DNA from: Fasciola hepatica
Lineage: Eukaryota; Platyhelminthes; Trematoda; Plagiorchiida; Fasciolidae
Length of the DNA stretch: 64,000 nucleotides
Direction of reading: 5' to 3'
Assembly: GCA_948099385.1 (NCBI GenBank)
Contig: CANUEZ040000205.1
Location: 2,046,001 to 2,110,000 of the forward strand
Shown here: piece by piece, positions 62,701-64,000 of the stretch
Layout of the letters: each line of letters opens with the position of its first letter
Position numbering within the stretch: the stretch's first letter is position 1
The notes under the pieces: generated by a model
Told to the model about the DNA's origin: nothing
What the model saw: only the letters and a program-made list of their open reading frames with translations
The model's database searches: none
Made by a program: the position numbers and the translations under genes

Positions 62701-64000
62701 GATTAGAATAGATTTGTATAATATGATTGATCATGCAGCTTGAACGCTCAACTGAGCATTGAAATCCATGGAAGCACTCACTGTACAGCTGTTTCATCCT
62801 TGTTCAAACTCGACTCATCAGCATTGCACATCGACCGAGCAACCACGGGGACTCCAACAACCGCTGAACCATTGTGAATCGAACAAATTAACAACACAAG
62901 GCTATCCGGGATGGCTATCAACGCTTTGTTCAACATCTACACTACATGATATAGCACCCTTCACAAACTGGCTTCAAATTTGAATGGTAACAACCAGCTT
63001 CGCGCACACCGATCGACTCCTATGATGGATGACTTCTCTGTACGGGCCTAAGTACAACCAACACATTCCCAAATGATAAACCTACACAGCTTCCTTACTA
63101 TGCATGCAATTGATTAGTAGTAGGAGATTAGATTAGATTAGATTAGAATAGATTTGTATAATATGATTGATCATGCAGCTTGAACGCTCAACTGAGCATT
63201 GAAATCCATGGAAGCACTCACTGTACAGCTGTTTCATCCTTGTTCGGACTCGACTCATCAGCAGTGCACATCGACCGAGCAACCACGGGGACTCCAACAA
63301 CCGCTGAACCATTGTGAATCGAACAACTTAACAACACAAGGCTATCCGGGATGCCTATCAACGCTTTGTTCAACATCTACACTACATCATATAGCACCCT
63401 TCCCAAACTGGCTTCAAATTTGAATGGTAACAACCAGCTTCGCGCACACCGATCAACTCCTATGATGGATGACTTCTCTGTAGGGGCCTAAGTACAACCA
63501 ACGCATTCCCAAATGATAAACCTACACAGCTTCCTTACTATGCATGCAATTGATTAGTAGTTGGTGATTAGATTAGATTAGATTAGAATAGGTTTGTATA
63601 ATATGATTGATCATGCAGCTTGAACGCTCAACTGAGCATTGAAATGCATGGAAGCACTCACTGTACAGCTGTTTCATCCTTGTTCGGACTCGACTCATCA
63701 GCAGTGCACATCGACCGAGCAACCACGGGCACTCCAACAACCGCTGAACCATTGTGAATCGAACAACTTAACAATACAAGGCTATCCGGGATCGCTATCA
63801 ACGCTTTGTTCAACATCTACACTACATGATTTAGCACACTTCCCAAACTGGCTTCAAATTTGAATGGTAACAACCAGCTTCGCGCACACCGATCGACTCC
63901 TATGATGGATGACTTCTCTGTAGGGGCCTACGTAAAACCAACTCATTCCCAAATGATAAACCTACACAGCTTCCTTACTATGCATGCAATTGATTAGTAG
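59702..64000 (+). repeat. Satellite block P: mixed, ending in a 1,320-bp trimer
   Basis: Markers are at 60115, 60554, 60994, 61434, 61879, 62319, 62759, 63199 and 63639. The last five units are mostly 440 bp apart. 61,879 with 62,319 is followed 1,320 bp later by 63,199 with 63,639, which share gatcaactcc tails and the tacatgatttagcacac core. The monomer at 60,115 has a 1-bp deletion (gggcacccaac near 60,204). The tail near 61,796 has agtagttggtg with gttaaaattgg, resembling the aaaattag tracts of block J. Confidence 0.85.
63866..64000 (+). repeat. Partial monomer at right edge
   Basis: The last complete unit ends at 63,865 and a new ggtaacaacc begins at 63,866. The window stops 135 bp later, just before the pentanucleotide tract. 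The array clearly continues beyond the window on this side. It also continues on the left, because position 1 falls exactly at a unit boundary with no flanking sequence. Confidence 0.97.

Larger units (their letters stand above)
1..64000 (+). repeat. Satellite DNA array, ~444-bp monomer, 144 complete copies
   Basis: The sequence is one tandem repeat from edge to edge. The marker ttgaaatccatgg (or its variants tgcatgg, ttccatgg) recurs at 219, 669, 1119, 1569 and so on to 63,639, giving 144 markers with a mean spacing of about 443.5 bp (range 424-455). Every marker is on the + strand, so the array is strictly head to tail. Between markers the order of conserved blocks never changes. Near-invariant blocks include tgttcggactcgactcatc, gaaccattgtgaatc and caacgctttgttcaacatc. 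Variation is mostly single substitutions, pentanucleotide copy number and a recurrent 2-bp TA insertion. No unique sequence, transposon or gene interrupts it. Arrays of this kind are known from eukaryotic heterochromatin. I do not recognise the family. No function is visible beyond what satellites generally do (centromere or heterochromatin structure), and that is inference. Confidence 0.99.

Noticed and set aside
1..64000. One giant repetitive protein gene, such as a bacterial adhesin
   Set aside because: Unit lengths of 440, 442 and 445 bp are not multiples of three, and every frame meets stops in each monomer.
1..64000. CRISPR array
   Set aside because: The repeating unit is about 444 bp with no short direct repeat separated by unique spacers.
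1..64000. rDNA intergenic spacer sub-repeats
   Set aside because: No rRNA sequence appears in 64 kb, far longer than ordinary spacer sub-repeat blocks.

Overview
The whole 64-kb window is one uninterrupted head-to-tail satellite DNA array. I count 144 complete monomers plus a 135-bp partial one at the right edge, using the near-invariant block that follows the phrase ttgaaatccatgg as a phase marker (first at 219, last at 63,639). Mean unit length is about 443.5 bp, with individual spacings of 424-455 bp. All monomers lie in the same orientation. I see no protein-coding gene, tRNA, rRNA, recognisable transposon, CRISPR array or unique sequence, and no gap longer than a few bases that the repeat does not explain.

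This points to eukaryotic heterochromatin (pericentromeric, subtelomeric, or on a sex or B chromosome). Reasons: tens of kilobases of a non-coding tandem repeat of a few hundred bp, higher-order repeat structure, an embedded pentanucleotide microsatellite, and no genes. I do not recognise the family and cannot name the species. A representative 440-bp monomer counted by hand is about 44% GC, has more C than G on this strand (112 versus 80), and has 16 CpG against about 20 expected, so CpG is only mildly depleted.

Monomer anatomy in window phase (monomer 1 = 1-445): a C/A-rich left part; a TGCATGCA palindrome; a variable (GATTA)n tract of about 1-7 units; a T/A-rich link with TGATCA; a short GCTCA/TGAGC dyad; then about 230 bp of strongly conserved C/A-rich sequence. 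Monomer lengths are quantised: mostly 440, 445 or 450 bp, set by pentanucleotide number, and 2 bp longer when a TA insertion is present (catatatagc instead of catatagc).

Layout: 1-6,480 early subfamily with alternating dimer types at its left end; 6,481-10,470 three copies of a 1,330-bp trimer; 10,471-15,331 mixed; 15,332-18,892 trimer of 1,332-1,337 bp; 18,893-20,855 dimer of 887 bp; 20,856-24,366 tetramer of 1,777 bp in two near-identical copies; 24,367-29,091 mixed with the most divergent monomers; 29,092-30,858 dimer of 885 bp; 30,859-33,025 dimer of 870 bp with contracted monomers; 33,026-38,354 and 38,355-42,758 mixed; 42,759-48,029 a distinct subfamily with further contracted monomers; 48,030-59,701 a near-identical 5.4-kb (12-monomer) block present twice with a 6,247-bp (14-monomer) period; 59,702-64,000 mixed, ending in a 1,320-bp trimer.

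The ~74-codon open frames that recur in most monomers are by-products of the repeat. They lack an ATG at their first codon, they are closed by recurrent in-frame stops in many monomers, and neighbouring indels are not multiples of three. There are therefore no genes working together here. The interest lies in the array's architecture and how it evolved.
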